Below, in pieces: positions 42,953 to 51,250 of a stretch of 64,000 nt of DNA (position 1 is its first letter; each line of letters opens with the position of its first letter). The stretch spans positions 92,422 to 156,421 of the forward strand of contig NZ_JAUSWF010000005.1 in assembly GCF_030815095.1 (NCBI RefSeq). The letters run 5' to 3'. The notes beneath the pieces are model-generated. The model was not told the origin of the DNA. It did no database searches and worked only from the letters and a program-made list of their open reading frames with translations. The stretch is from Aedoeadaptatus ivorii (GTDB lineage Bacteria > Bacillota > Clostridia > Tissierellales > Peptoniphilaceae). The translations under genes were made by a program, and so were the position numbers.

Positions 42953-42981
42953 GAAGACACAAAGAAAGAGAGGAGATTTTC

Positions 42982-44172
42982 ATGAAACTATCCAATCGTA
43001 TTCAATCCATGCCGTATAGTGCGATCCGTAAACTCACGCCTTACGCACAAAAGGCAAAAGAAGAAGGCAAAAAGGTATACCACTTAAACATCGGCGCACC
43101 CGACGTGGAAACCCCGAAGGAATTCTTCGAAGCGATTAAAAACATCGACATGGACGTATTGAGCTACGCCCCCTCCGCCGGTCTTCAAGAACTGCGCGAA
43201 GGCATGGCACAATACTATCAAAAACGCAACATCCCCATGGAAGCCGACGACATCGTCGTAACCGTAGGCGGATCCGAGGCGCTTTTGTTCACCTTGTTGG
43301 CCATCACCGACGTAGGCGATGAAATCCTCACCTGCGAACCCTACTACACCAACTACTACTCCTACTTTATCGAAACCTCTACCACCGTCAGCACCTTCCC
43401 AACCACGGTAGAAAATGACTTCCACCTGCCCTCCAGAGAAGTCATCGAATCCAAGATCAACGATAAGACCAAGGCGATCCTCTTGGCAAACCCCGGTAAC
43501 CCCACCGGTGCCGTCTACACCCAAGAAGAAATCGAAATGATCGCAGACATCGCCATCGACAACGATCTCTACATTATCGCCGAAGAACTCTACCGCGAAT
43601 TTATCTTCGACGGCAGAGAATTCTCCAGCTTCGGTACCATCGAACGCATCCAAGACCGTCTGATCCTGCAAGATTCCATCTCCAAACGCTTCAGCGGTTG
43701 CGGTGCCCGTATCGGTAACCTCGCCAGCAAGAACAAAGACTTTATCGCCGCGGCTCTGAAGCTCGCGACCGGCCGTTTGGCAGCGCCCACCGTCGATATG
43801 ATCGGTGCCGCCGCACTCTATCAAATGGACGACGAGTACTTCGAAAACATCAAGACCGTTTACCAAGAACGTCGCGATGTCATCGTCGAAGAGCTCAACA
43901 AGATCGAAGGCGTGAAGTGCAATATGGCGGGCGGCGCATTCTATACCATCGCCGATCTTCCCGTAGACGACGCCGACGACTTCTGCCGTTGGTTGCTCGA
44001 AGAATTCGACGTGGACGGCGAAACCCTGATGATGGCGCCTGCTTCCGGATTCTACGAACACAGTGAAAATTTCCAAAGTCAAGTACGTCTCGCATTCGTA
44101 CTCAATGTGGATGCCATTCGCAAGGCAATGCACATTCTCGACGAAGGCCTCAAGGCATACAAGGCAAGATAA
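42982..44172 (+). CDS. PLP aminotransferase, aspartate-type class I
   Basis: 396 aa, ATG after AGAGGAGATTTTC. LNIGAPDVETPKEF at the N-terminus, ANPGNPTGAVY, IIAEELYREF and the PLP Lys in DSISKRFSGCGARIGNL. Single-gene unit with promoter and terminator. Codon choice resembles the had cluster (few alternative codons), suggesting strong expression. Probably aspartate or broad-range aminotransferase. Confidence 0.88.
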   Translation: MKLSNRIQSMPYSAIRKLTPYAQKAKEEGKKVYHLNIGAPDVETPKEFFEAIKNIDMDVLSYAPSAGLQELREGMAQYYQKRNIPMEADDIVVTVGGSEALLFTLLAITDVGDEILTCEPYYTNYYSYFIETSTTVSTFPTTVENDFHLPSREVIESKINDKTKAILLANPGNPTGAVYTQEEIEMIADIAIDNDLYIIAEELYREFIFDGREFSSFGTIERIQDRLILQDSISKRFSGCGARIGNLASKNKDFIAAALKLATGRLAAPTVDMIGAAALYQMDDEYFENIKTVYQERRDVIVEELNKIEGVKCNMAGGAFYTIADLPVDDADDFCRWLLEEFDVDGETLMMAPASGFYEHSENFQSQVRLAFVLNVDAIRKAMHILDEGLKAYKAR

Positions 44173-44186
44173 GAATACGCGCAATC

Positions 44187-44223
44187 AAAAATCGGTTCCG
44201 AAATCACTCGGAACCGATTTTTT
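44187..44223. terminator. Bidirectional terminator
   Basis: AAAAATCGGTTCCG, loop, CGGAACCGATTTTT; it touches the stop codon of the minus-strand membrane-protein gene. Confidence 0.9.
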
Positions 44224-44779
44224 ATTTGCCGAAAATGCCGTGTTTTTTGACGGCGACATCCGGCAGAAAGAGAAAACAGGCCAAATGGATCCCCGCGACG
44301 ATCAGAGCCCGGGGATAGGCGGCATGGATGCGTGCGGGGAGGGCGCGAATCAGTGCGCCATCGGGGAGGGCGAGGTCGGTCGTCGCCCATACGAGGCCGA
44401 AGGCGATCGAGAGAAGGAGCGCGGCGAAGAGGCGCGGCGCCCCCTGCTGAAAGAGCGCCGAAAAGCTGTCCCGAAAGGCGATCCACTGCAACAAAAAGTG
44501 GAGCGCAAACAACAGGGTGATCAGCCCCTCCAGGGGACCTGTGGCGGAGATCTCCGTCACCGCGACGGCGGCGTAGGGGTAAAGAAGGGCGATCATAAAG
44601 AGGGCGATGCCTTTAAGTACGGGCGTGCTTTCGCGGATCCACTCCGTCGAAAAATAGGCGATAAGAAGCACCGCAAGGCCTACGACGTAGGTTTTGGGTA
44701 CTAGGCCCTTATACCACAGGCCCCACCACAGGGCGAGGGATAAGGCGAAAAAGAGGAGATCGCGATTGTTTCGTTTCAT
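44222..44779 (-). CDS. Hypothetical integral membrane protein, 185 aa
   Basis: Five to six hydrophobic segments with short loops; no motif I recognise. ATG overlaps the stop of the upstream binding-protein gene (ATGA). Third gene of ClC, binding lipoprotein, membrane protein; the tight coupling suggests it works with those two. Confidence 0.7.
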   Translation of the reverse strand: MKRNNRDLLFFALSLALWWGLWYKGLVPKTYVVGLAVLLIAYFSTEWIRESTPVLKGIALFMIALLYPYAAVAVTEISATGPLEGLITLLFALHFLLQWIAFRDSFSALFQQGAPRLFAALLLSIAFGLVWATTDLALPDGALIRALPARIHAAYPRALIVAGIHLACFLFLPDVAVKKHGIFGK

Positions 44780-45873
44780 CGCGGCACCTCGACGGTCTCG
44801 ACATAGCGCCCGCGCTTTCCGTACTGTTTGAGGATCGGCACCCGGCGGGGCCCGCGTCGATCGGCGATCCCCAAGGCACCGTCGAAGCGCTCCAGATGCC
44901 TAAGTTCCTTCGCCACCGCTTCGGGGGCGTCGGATCCCGCCGATTCCGCCGCGTCGAGAAACAGATTGTACGCGTCGTAGCCGATGGCGGCGTAACTGGT
45001 GGGGGATTCGCCGTATTTTTTCTCGTAGGCCTTGTGAAAGGTCTCCGAAGCGGCGTTAAAGGTGTCGTAGCGGGCGTAGTGGGCGGTAAAATACGCCCCT
45101 TCCGCCGCGTCCTTCGCGATCTCGTAAAAGGACGGGTTCTCCCAGCGGTCCGCGCCCATCACGGCGACATCGGGCATCTCTTTTTTGAGGGCCGAAAGCA
45201 GATAGGCGCTGGTGGCGGCATCCCCCGGGCAGTAGATGCCGTCGATGGGGAGCTTTTTGAGGCGGTCGATCTCGTTTCGAAAGCGGGTCTCCCCGGAGTG
45301 GTAGTAGACTTTATAGATATTCACATCTGTCGGCACCATATGTTCAAAGGTATAGGCGAGGTGCGCGCCGTAGCGCATTTCGGCGTCGATCACCAGCGCG
45401 ATGTCCCGTAGGCCCAAATCTTCCACGGCGTACTGCGCCATGGCCTTCGCCTGCTCCACGTCGTCGACGCTGATTTGGGTGATCCAGTAGTTTTTCGCCA
45501 AGTCCGGCGAAGTGGAGCCGGTGAGGGCGGGGACTTCCGCCGCGGCGATGGCGGGCTTTGCCTGGTTCATGCTGTCGGTGCCGAAGGTGCCGATCAAGCC
45601 GTTTGCGCCCTTGTCGGTGAGGATGGCGACGGCATTGGCGGATTCGAAGGTCTGGCTTTTGGTATTGTAGACCGAAAGCACCACCTTTTTGCCGAGGGCG
45701 CGGGGCCGCCGTTCGTTGGCGAGGGTGACTCCGCGCAGCGTCTCCCTGCCCGATTCGCCGTAGATGCCGTTTAAGGGCTCGAATACGCCGACGACGATTT
45801 CGTCTTTCGGGACCTCTTTCGCGGGACTACAAGCGGTCGTCAAGCAGAGGAGGAGAATCATCGGCCAAATCAC
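44776..45873 (-). CDS. Liv-type (periplasmic-binding fold I) receptor lipoprotein
   Basis: 365 aa from GTG 45873 after GGAGG. A short lipoprotein signal ends in LTTAC. The mature part is a type I binding fold: VGVFEPLNGIYGESGRETLRG, GTFGTDSMNQAKPAIA, and a C-terminal YAAIGYDAYNLFLDAA, as in LivJ/LivK amino-acid receptors. No Liv permease or ATPase lies nearby. The partners are a ClC antiporter and an unknown membrane protein, so it may act as a sensor or work with a distant transporter. Confidence 0.85.
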   Translation of the reverse strand: MIWPMILLLCLTTACSPAKEVPKDEIVVGVFEPLNGIYGESGRETLRGVTLANERRPRALGKKVVLSVYNTKSQTFESANAVAILTDKGANGLIGTFGTDSMNQAKPAIAAAEVPALTGSTSPDLAKNYWITQISVDDVEQAKAMAQYAVEDLGLRDIALVIDAEMRYGAHLAYTFEHMVPTDVNIYKVYYHSGETRFRNEIDRLKKLPIDGIYCPGDAATSAYLLSALKKEMPDVAVMGADRWENPSFYEIAKDAAEGAYFTAHYARYDTFNAASETFHKAYEKKYGESPTSYAAIGYDAYNLFLDAAESAGSDAPEAVAKELRHLERFDGALGIADRRGPRRVPILKQYGKRGRYVETVEVPR

Positions 45874-47387
45874 GGCGCACCTCCGAAGTATTCCGTCGCC
45901 GCCTCCAAGGATTCCTCCGCGATCAACAGCAAGATCTCGTCGCCGCCCTCTAAGGTGGTGTCCCGATTGGGGGTAAAAATGCGCCCTTCCCGCTGTACCG
46001 ATGCGATCATGCCGTGATGGGGAATGTGCATGCGATGTAGGGGGATGCCGATATACGGCGCATCTCCCGGCACGAGGAAGTACTGCATGGAATAGGCGGG
46101 CTCGCCGGCGCGACTGTCTTCGGCAAACATATTGTCGTAGAGGGATTCGTAGATCGGTTCGCTCTTAAGGATCTGCGCGATCAGATAGGCGACCATCGCC
46201 GCGGTGGTTACCGAGATCATCTGTAGCATGGTGCCGCTCATCTCCGAAACCAAGAGGATCGAAAGGAGCGGCGCCTGAATCACCGACGAGAGGATCGCCG
46301 CCATGCCGAGGTACAAAAAGTTGGCGTAGTAGATGTCGTCGATGGGTAACACGAAGTGGCCGAAGGCGCCGAGGAGCGCGCCCAGGGTCAAGACGGGAAG
46401 AAAGATCCCTCCCTGGGCGCCGCTGCCGTAGCCGGTCCACACCAAAAGCAGGCGGATACAAAAGAAGAGCACGAGAAGGCGCGGTGCCATGGGCGCATCC
46501 GCCAGGGATTCGATTAGCCCGTGGCCGCCCCCCAGCAAGAGGGGATTGTAGAGGCCGAAGAGAAAGACGAGCGCCATGGCGAGAAAGATCACCCCATAGC
46601 GGGGGATCGAAAGCGCCTTGATGCGCGCCGAAGTGGCCAAGAGTCCCTTGTTAAAGACGACGCCGAATACGCCGCCCAGTACGCCGATGGCTACGGGCGC
46701 CCAGATAAAGTCCACCGGGAGCATCCGTTCCATGGGAAAGGAGAAGGCGGGTTCCATCCCCAAGAGGCGAAAGCTCACGAAATTCGCCACCACCGACGAG
46801 ACGATACAGGGCACGACAAAGTAGTGGGAGAGGCTCTTGTGCATCTCTTCTAAGGCGAAGAGTGCCCCGGCGAGGGGGGCATTAAACGCCGCCGCGAGCC
46901 CCGCCGACGCCCCGGCGGTGACGAGATAGCGGCTTTCCATATGCGAGACGCCCGCTTTGTCGGCGAGAAGCCCCGCGAGGGTGCCGCCCAGTTGGATCGA
47001 AGGGCCCTCCCGCCCCAGGGTAAGCCCCGACAGGGCGGCCATAGAGCCGCCGAAGAATTTCGAGATGAGGGTGGGGACCGGCGCGATCTCCGCCCGGCCC
47101 AGCAGCTGCCCGCGAATCTGCGGAATCCCGCTGCCGCCGCTGTACGGCGCCCACGACAAGAGGCGGTGCATCAGAAACGCGAGGACGAAAAAGGCGAGCA
47201 GCATCCCCGCGCCCTTTGCCGCCGTCATATCCGAAAAGAGAAAGTTGCGGATCCCGTCGATCTGCCCCAGCGTATAGCGGTAGAAGACGGCGATCAGTCC
47301 CGAAAACAGGCCCACCAAAGACCCGCCGATCAAGAGGCGAATCCGGAGCCTGCCGTTTTTATAATTTTCCGTTTGATGGGTTTCCAT
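45870..47387 (-). CDS. ClC-family H+/Cl- antiporter with C-terminal TrkA_C (RCK_C) domain
   Basis: 505 aa; AAAGGAG before the ATG. Anion-path motifs: GGSGIPQI, gating Glu127 in GREGPSIQ, and GAQGGIFLP. Glu181 in FALEEMHK matches the internal proton-transfer glutamate of E. coli ClC-ec1 (inferred from the shared FNAPLAGALF context), so exchange rather than channel activity is expected. GREGP also argues against the fluoride branch. About 80 residues at the C-terminus form a TrkA_C-like ligand-binding module. Overlaps the receptor gene by four bases. Confidence 0.92.
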   Translation of the reverse strand: METHQTENYKNGRLRIRLLIGGSLVGLFSGLIAVFYRYTLGQIDGIRNFLFSDMTAAKGAGMLLAFFVLAFLMHRLLSWAPYSGGSGIPQIRGQLLGRAEIAPVPTLISKFFGGSMAALSGLTLGREGPSIQLGGTLAGLLADKAGVSHMESRYLVTAGASAGLAAAFNAPLAGALFALEEMHKSLSHYFVVPCIVSSVVANFVSFRLLGMEPAFSFPMERMLPVDFIWAPVAIGVLGGVFGVVFNKGLLATSARIKALSIPRYGVIFLAMALVFLFGLYNPLLLGGGHGLIESLADAPMAPRLLVLFFCIRLLLVWTGYGSGAQGGIFLPVLTLGALLGAFGHFVLPIDDIYYANFLYLGMAAILSSVIQAPLLSILLVSEMSGTMLQMISVTTAAMVAYLIAQILKSEPIYESLYDNMFAEDSRAGEPAYSMQYFLVPGDAPYIGIPLHRMHIPHHGMIASVQREGRIFTPNRDTTLEGGDEILLLIAEESLEAATEYFGGAP

Positions 47388-47405
47388 AGCGCTCCTTTCC
47401 GAAGT

Positions 47406-48110
47406 TTACGACAACAAGTGGAGTACGATCGGCAAGAGGATCGTCGTGATAATCCCCGTCACGCCGATGGCGATCGACGAGACCGCTCCTTCCGTCTCGC
47501 CCATTTCCAGCGCACGCTTGGTGCCCACCGCGTGGGAGGCGGTGCCCAGCGCCACGCCCCGGGCGATGGGGTGGCGAATGCCGAAGAGCGAATAGAGATT
47601 CGACGCAGCCATATAGCCCGTGTTTCCGGCGACGATCACCAGCGCGATGGTGAGCGCGCTGTCTTCGCCCAGGGTGCGAATCAGCTCCTGGGCAATGCCC
47701 GTGGTGGTGTTTTTGGGCAGAATGCTTAAAATCGCGCTCGCATCGAGCCCCACCAAGGTGCCCAGCACAAAGCCCGACACCAAGGCGACCACCGCCCCGA
47801 CGAAAATGCCGCCCAAAATCGGCACCGCATTGGCGAGGAGCACGTGGCGCTGTTTATACACCGGCATCCCCAAGGCGAGGGTCATGGGCCCTACCAAAAA
47901 GGTAATCATATCCCCGCCCTTTTGGTAGGACGCGACGTCGATCCCCGTCAGGGTCAAAAACCCGATTAAGAGGAGCAAAGAGACGAAGAGATTGGTGATA
48001 TACGGGCGCTTTAGGCGCTCGACGATCCGCTCCGCCGACAGAAAGGCTGCCACGGTAAGCAGCACCCCGAACAGCGGCGTATCGATCAGTACGGCGAGGA
48101 TATCAGACAC
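47406..48110 (-). CDS. lrgB: LrgB-family membrane protein
   Basis: 234 aa, about seven membrane segments; SILPKNTTTGIAQEL and ARGVALGTASHAVGTKRA are LrgB/CidB hallmarks. Overlaps lrgA by eight bases. The pair modulates murein-hydrolase activity in Staphylococcus, and related plant and Bacillus proteins export pyruvate or glycolate. Confidence 0.92.
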   Translation of the reverse strand: MSDILAVLIDTPLFGVLLTVAAFLSAERIVERLKRPYITNLFVSLLLLIGFLTLTGIDVASYQKGGDMITFLVGPMTLALGMPVYKQRHVLLANAVPILGGIFVGAVVALVSGFVLGTLVGLDASAILSILPKNTTTGIAQELIRTLGEDSALTIALVIVAGNTGYMAASNLYSLFGIRHPIARGVALGTASHAVGTKRALEMGETEGAVSSIAIGVTGIITTILLPIVLHLLS

Positions 48111-48462
48111 GGCGCGCCTCCTTTCTGCGGGCCAAAAATTGGGTGGTGAGGCCGGTGGAGATAATGACGAGAATCGTCGAGACCACCGTAACGAAGAGAA
48201 TCTTTAAGACCGTGCCCCGAATCGAGGGGTAGACGAGGATCAGATTGACCGCCCCCGGGGCAAAAAACAGATTCATATGCAGCAAGAGCGATTCGCAGAT
48301 CGCATCGACGATCTCCTCGGGAATCACACCGGCCACCAATCCGGCGAGAAAAATTCCCATCCCATAAATGGATCCGGGAATCGCCACCGGAATCAAAAGC
48401 GTCAGGATATTTCCGAAAAGCAGACAGAGCAATAGAATCAAAAAACCGTAGGTATTGCGCAT
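48103..48462 (-). CDS. lrgA: LrgA-family holin-like protein
   Basis: 119 aa, four membrane segments; IPVAIPGSIYGMGIFLAGL and LLLHMNLFFAPGAVNLI fit LrgA/CidA. The start at 48462 follows GGAGG; an upstream in-frame ATG would overlap the divergent gene. Operon lrgA-lrgB. Confidence 0.9.
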   Translation of the reverse strand: MRNTYGFLILLLCLLFGNILTLLIPVAIPGSIYGMGIFLAGLVAGVIPEEIVDAICESLLLHMNLFFAPGAVNLILVYPSIRGTVLKILFVTVVSTILVIISTGLTTQFLARRKEARRV

Positions 48463-48520
48463 AGAACCTCCAATACAATATATTTTCAATCCGCCCTTTA
48501 CAAAGGGGAGCAAAGGGGGT

Positions 48521-48550
48521 ATTATAGAAACAGATGATTTAGTATGATAA
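48521..48550 (-). promoter_or_regulatory. Likely promoter of lrgAB
   Basis: Minus strand TTATCA (48550-48545), 18 bases, TATAAT (48526-48521). Confidence 0.5.
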
Positions 48551-48589
48551 AGCGATAATGAATAAAAGCAATCGAGAAAGGACAAAACC

Positions 48590-49390
48590 ATGAACAAGAA
48601 ACTGATCGCCCTATTGACGCTCTGCCTCCTGCTCTTGGCGGGCTGTGGCAAAGAGAACGCGGCCGCAGCCGATGAAAAAGCCGGCGCGGATGCCGTCCTG
48701 GATACCGAAAAGACCTATGTAGTCGGCCTGGACGACACCTTCGCGCCCATGGGATTTCGAGACGAATCCGGCGAGCTGATCGGCTTCGACGTCGAGCTCG
48801 CGCGCGATGCGGCGAAGCGCATGGGCATCGAGCTGGACTTTCAGCCCGTCGATTGGACCATGAAGGAACAGGAACTCGAATCCGGCAATATCGACTTTAT
48901 ATGGAACGGATACTCCATTACGCCGGAGCGCGAGGAAATGGTGGCATTCTCCGAGCCCTATATGGACAATCGTCAAATAATCGTAACCCAAAACGATTCG
49001 CCGGTCAATTCCAAGGCGGATCTCGCGGGTAAGCGCATCGCCGTGCAGGGCGAGTCCTCGGCGCTCAAGGCGGTCATGGAAGATGCGGCCTTTGTCGATA
49101 CATTGGCGGAAGTGCCGGTGGAATACGCCACCAATGTGGAATGCTTTAAAGACGTGGAGGCGGGTCGTTCGGACGCGCTGGTGGTCGACGAGGTACTCGC
49201 GCGTTATTATATGAAGGAAAACGGCGAGGAAAACTACAAAGTGCTCGACGAAAACTTCGGCGAAGAGCGCTACGCCGTGGGCATGCGCAAAGACGATGTG
49301 GCCCTGAAATCCGCGCTGGATCAGGCGATGAAGGAACAAAAGGAAGACGGAACCTACGACAAGATCTACGCGACCTATTTCGCAAAATAG
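48590..49390 (+). CDS. Amino-acid ABC transporter substrate-binding lipoprotein
   Basis: 266 aa; lipoprotein signal ending LLLLAGCGKE. Type II solute-binding fold: GLDDTFAPMGFRDESGELIG, FDVELARDAAKRMGIEL, WNGYSITPEREEMVAFSEPY, the polar amino-acid (cystine/glutamine/histidine) family. AAAGGA upstream. Operon with a permease and an ATPase. Confidence 0.92.
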   Translation: MNKKLIALLTLCLLLLAGCGKENAAAADEKAGADAVLDTEKTYVVGLDDTFAPMGFRDESGELIGFDVELARDAAKRMGIELDFQPVDWTMKEQELESGNIDFIWNGYSITPEREEMVAFSEPYMDNRQIIVTQNDSPVNSKADLAGKRIAVQGESSALKAVMEDAAFVDTLAEVPVEYATNVECFKDVEAGRSDALVVDEVLARYYMKENGEENYKVLDENFGEERYAVGMRKDDVALKSALDQAMKEQKEDGTYDKIYATYFAK

Positions 49391-49419
49391 GCGTAGATCG
49401 GTAAGATCAGGAGGCCGAT

Positions 49420-50067
49420 TTGGAAGTATTACAACGACTTCTCCCCTTGTTGGGAGAGGGGATCCGGACGACGGCGGCGGTGTTTTTCGTCACCTTGCTC
49501 TTCTCCGCCGTTCTGTCGCTTCCGGTGGCGCTGGCGCGGCTCTCGAAGAACCCCATTCTCTCGAGGCTCGCCGCCCTCTATATCTATATTATGCGGGGTA
49601 CGCCCCTTTTGCTGCAGCTGATGTTCGTATTCTTCGGCCTGCCCCTTTTGCCGGTGGGGGCGATTGCCCTGGGGAGATACAGCGCCATATTCCTCGCCTT
49701 TGTTTTGAACTACACCGCCTATTTTGCGGAAATCCTGCGGGGCGGCATCCAATCCGTCGACCCCGGCCAGTGGGAGGCGGGAAAGGTGCTGGGGCTCTCC
49801 AAAAGCTATACCTTCTTTAAGGTCATCCTGCCGGTGGTGATCTCGCGCAGTTTCCCCGCGCTTTCCAACGAAGTCATCACCCTCGTCAAGGACACTTCCT
49901 TGGTGTATATCCTCGGGGTGATGGACATCTTAAAGGCGGCGAAGTCCGTATCCAATACCATGTCGTCGATTCTGCCCTATGTCTATGTGGGGGTTTTATA
50001 CCTCGTGATCGTCGGCGCGCTCAGCATACTGCTCAGAAATATGGAGAGGAAGATCGAAGCGTCATGA
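49420..50067 (+). CDS. Amino-acid ABC transporter permease
   Basis: 215 aa from a TTG five bases after AGGAGG. Four to five membrane segments; YIMRGTPLLLQLMFVFFGLP and the loop GQWEAGKVLGLSKSYTFFKV are HisM/GlnP-type signatures. Overlaps the ATPase gene by four bases. Confidence 0.92.
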   Translation: MEVLQRLLPLLGEGIRTTAAVFFVTLLFSAVLSLPVALARLSKNPILSRLAALYIYIMRGTPLLLQLMFVFFGLPLLPVGAIALGRYSAIFLAFVLNYTAYFAEILRGGIQSVDPGQWEAGKVLGLSKSYTFFKVILPVVISRSFPALSNEVITLVKDTSLVYILGVMDILKAAKSVSNTMSSILPYVYVGVLYLVIVGALSILLRNMERKIEAS

Positions 50068-50720
50068 AAATATCCGTTCGAAATTTAGAAAAATATTTCG
50101 GAGAACGAAAGATTTGGCAGGGCATCGATCTCGACATCACATCCGATGAGATCGTCACCATCGCCGGAAAAAGCGGCGAGGGCAAGACCACCTTTCTCCG
50201 CTGCCTAAACGGCCTGGAAACATACAGCGCCGGCGAGATCCGATTCGACGACCGCCGAATGCCCGTCGGCGAGACCGACGCAAAGAAGATCGGCATGGTG
50301 TTTCAGGGGTATCACCTGTTTCCCAAGATGACCGTATGGGAAAATATCCTCCTCGCGCCGAAATTCCACGGGATCGACGCCGCCGTGGCGGAGGCCCGGG
50401 CGCGGGATCTTTTAGAGGAGCTGGAGATCGCGGACGAGGCGGACAAATACCCCCGCGAACTCTCCGGCGGCCAACAGCAGCGGGTGGCGGTGGTGCGCGC
50501 CTGTATGCTGGAACCCGAGATCCTCTGCTTCGACGAACCCACATCGGCCCTAGACCGCGAGACCATCGACCGGCTGGTGTGCATGATGGGGCGGCTCAAA
50601 CAAAAGGGCATCGGCATGATCGTCGTCACCCACGACCGCGAATTCGCCCGCCGCGTATCCGACCGCATCCTCCACTTTGAAGGGGGCAAGTTGCGCGAAG
50701 AAATTTTACATGCGGCATAG
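50064..50720 (+). CDS. Amino-acid ABC transporter ATPase
   Basis: 218 aa. Walker A GKSGEGKTTFLRCLNGLE, signature LSGGQQQRVAVVRA, Walker B LCFDEPTSALD, H-loop VVTHDREFARR. The family usually has about 240 residues, so this one is slightly short at the C-terminus. Last gene of the three-gene importer. Confidence 0.93.
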   Translation: MKISVRNLEKYFGERKIWQGIDLDITSDEIVTIAGKSGEGKTTFLRCLNGLETYSAGEIRFDDRRMPVGETDAKKIGMVFQGYHLFPKMTVWENILLAPKFHGIDAAVAEARARDLLEELEIADEADKYPRELSGGQQQRVAVVRACMLEPEILCFDEPTSALDRETIDRLVCMMGRLKQKGIGMIVVTHDREFARRVSDRILHFEGGKLREEILHAA

Positions 50721-50795
50721 AGCGCCCGCAAGCGAATTTTACAAAGCCGTGGTATGCTTATACCCGTAAGCGGCTTTGACAAGTGCAAAGACCCG

Positions 50796-50823
50796 AAAAT
50801 CGGCGCCATGCGTCGATTTTTTA
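50796..50823 (+). terminator. Terminator of the amino-acid ABC operon
   Basis: AAAATCGGCGC, loop CAT, GCGTCGATTTT (one G-U pair), then T. Confidence 0.8.
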
Positions 50824-50837
50824 TGCCCGGTTTTTCG

Positions 50838-50866
50838 CAAAAAAAAGTACCCCGAAGGGTACTTTG
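50838..50866 (-). terminator. Terminator of the GlsB-like gene
   Basis: AAAGTACCC (50844-50852), CGAA, GGGTACTTT (50857-50865), followed on the minus strand by a T-run. Confidence 0.85.
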
Positions 50867-50874
50867 TCCAGCGC

Positions 50875-51126
50875 TTAGGAGCGTTTAGTCACTGCGTTGA
50901 CGATCAGCAAGAGAATGACGGAACCCGCCACGCCGATCAATACACTGTAGAGATTGAATCCGGAAACCTTGCCCAGACCCAAGAAGTTGCTTGCAATCCA
51001 ACCGCCGATAAAGGATCCAACGATCCCGGTGATAATATTGGCGATAGCGCCCATTTGCGCGTCCTTACCCACGATCATACTGGCGATCCAACCTGTCAAA
51101 GCTCCGAAGATTAACCAAAATAACAT
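50875..51126 (-). CDS. GlsB/YeaQ/YmgE-family small membrane protein
   Basis: 83 aa, three hydrophobic segments with the Gly-rich pattern WLIFGALTGWIASMIVG and GIVGSFIGGWI of the transglycosylase-associated/GlsB family, usually stress-induced. GAAAGGAGATCAAT precedes the ATG. Monocistronic. Confidence 0.9.
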   Translation of the reverse strand: MLFWLIFGALTGWIASMIVGKDAQMGAIANIITGIVGSFIGGWIASNFLGLGKVSGFNLYSVLIGVAGSVILLLIVNAVTKRS

Positions 51127-51220
51127 ATTGATCTCCTTTCATGACTAAACAATGATTGCATACTTTTTATACCCGCTGCCCGGGTCTCTATTCACAATTT
51201 ACAAAAAACATACATTCTTT

Positions 51221-51250
51221 CCGGCGAAGCACATTAAATTTCTTCGCCGG
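51221..51250 (-). terminator. Hairpin at the end of the ABC exporter operon
   Basis: CCGGCGAAG (51221-51229) with CTTCGCCGG (51242-51250); it includes the last codons. The following T-rich stretch is interrupted, so termination strength is uncertain. Confidence 0.5.

Noticed and set aside
45870..47387. Fluoride-specific ClC
   Set aside because: The motif GREGP and the internal EE pair match Cl-/H+ exchangers, not the fluoride branch.
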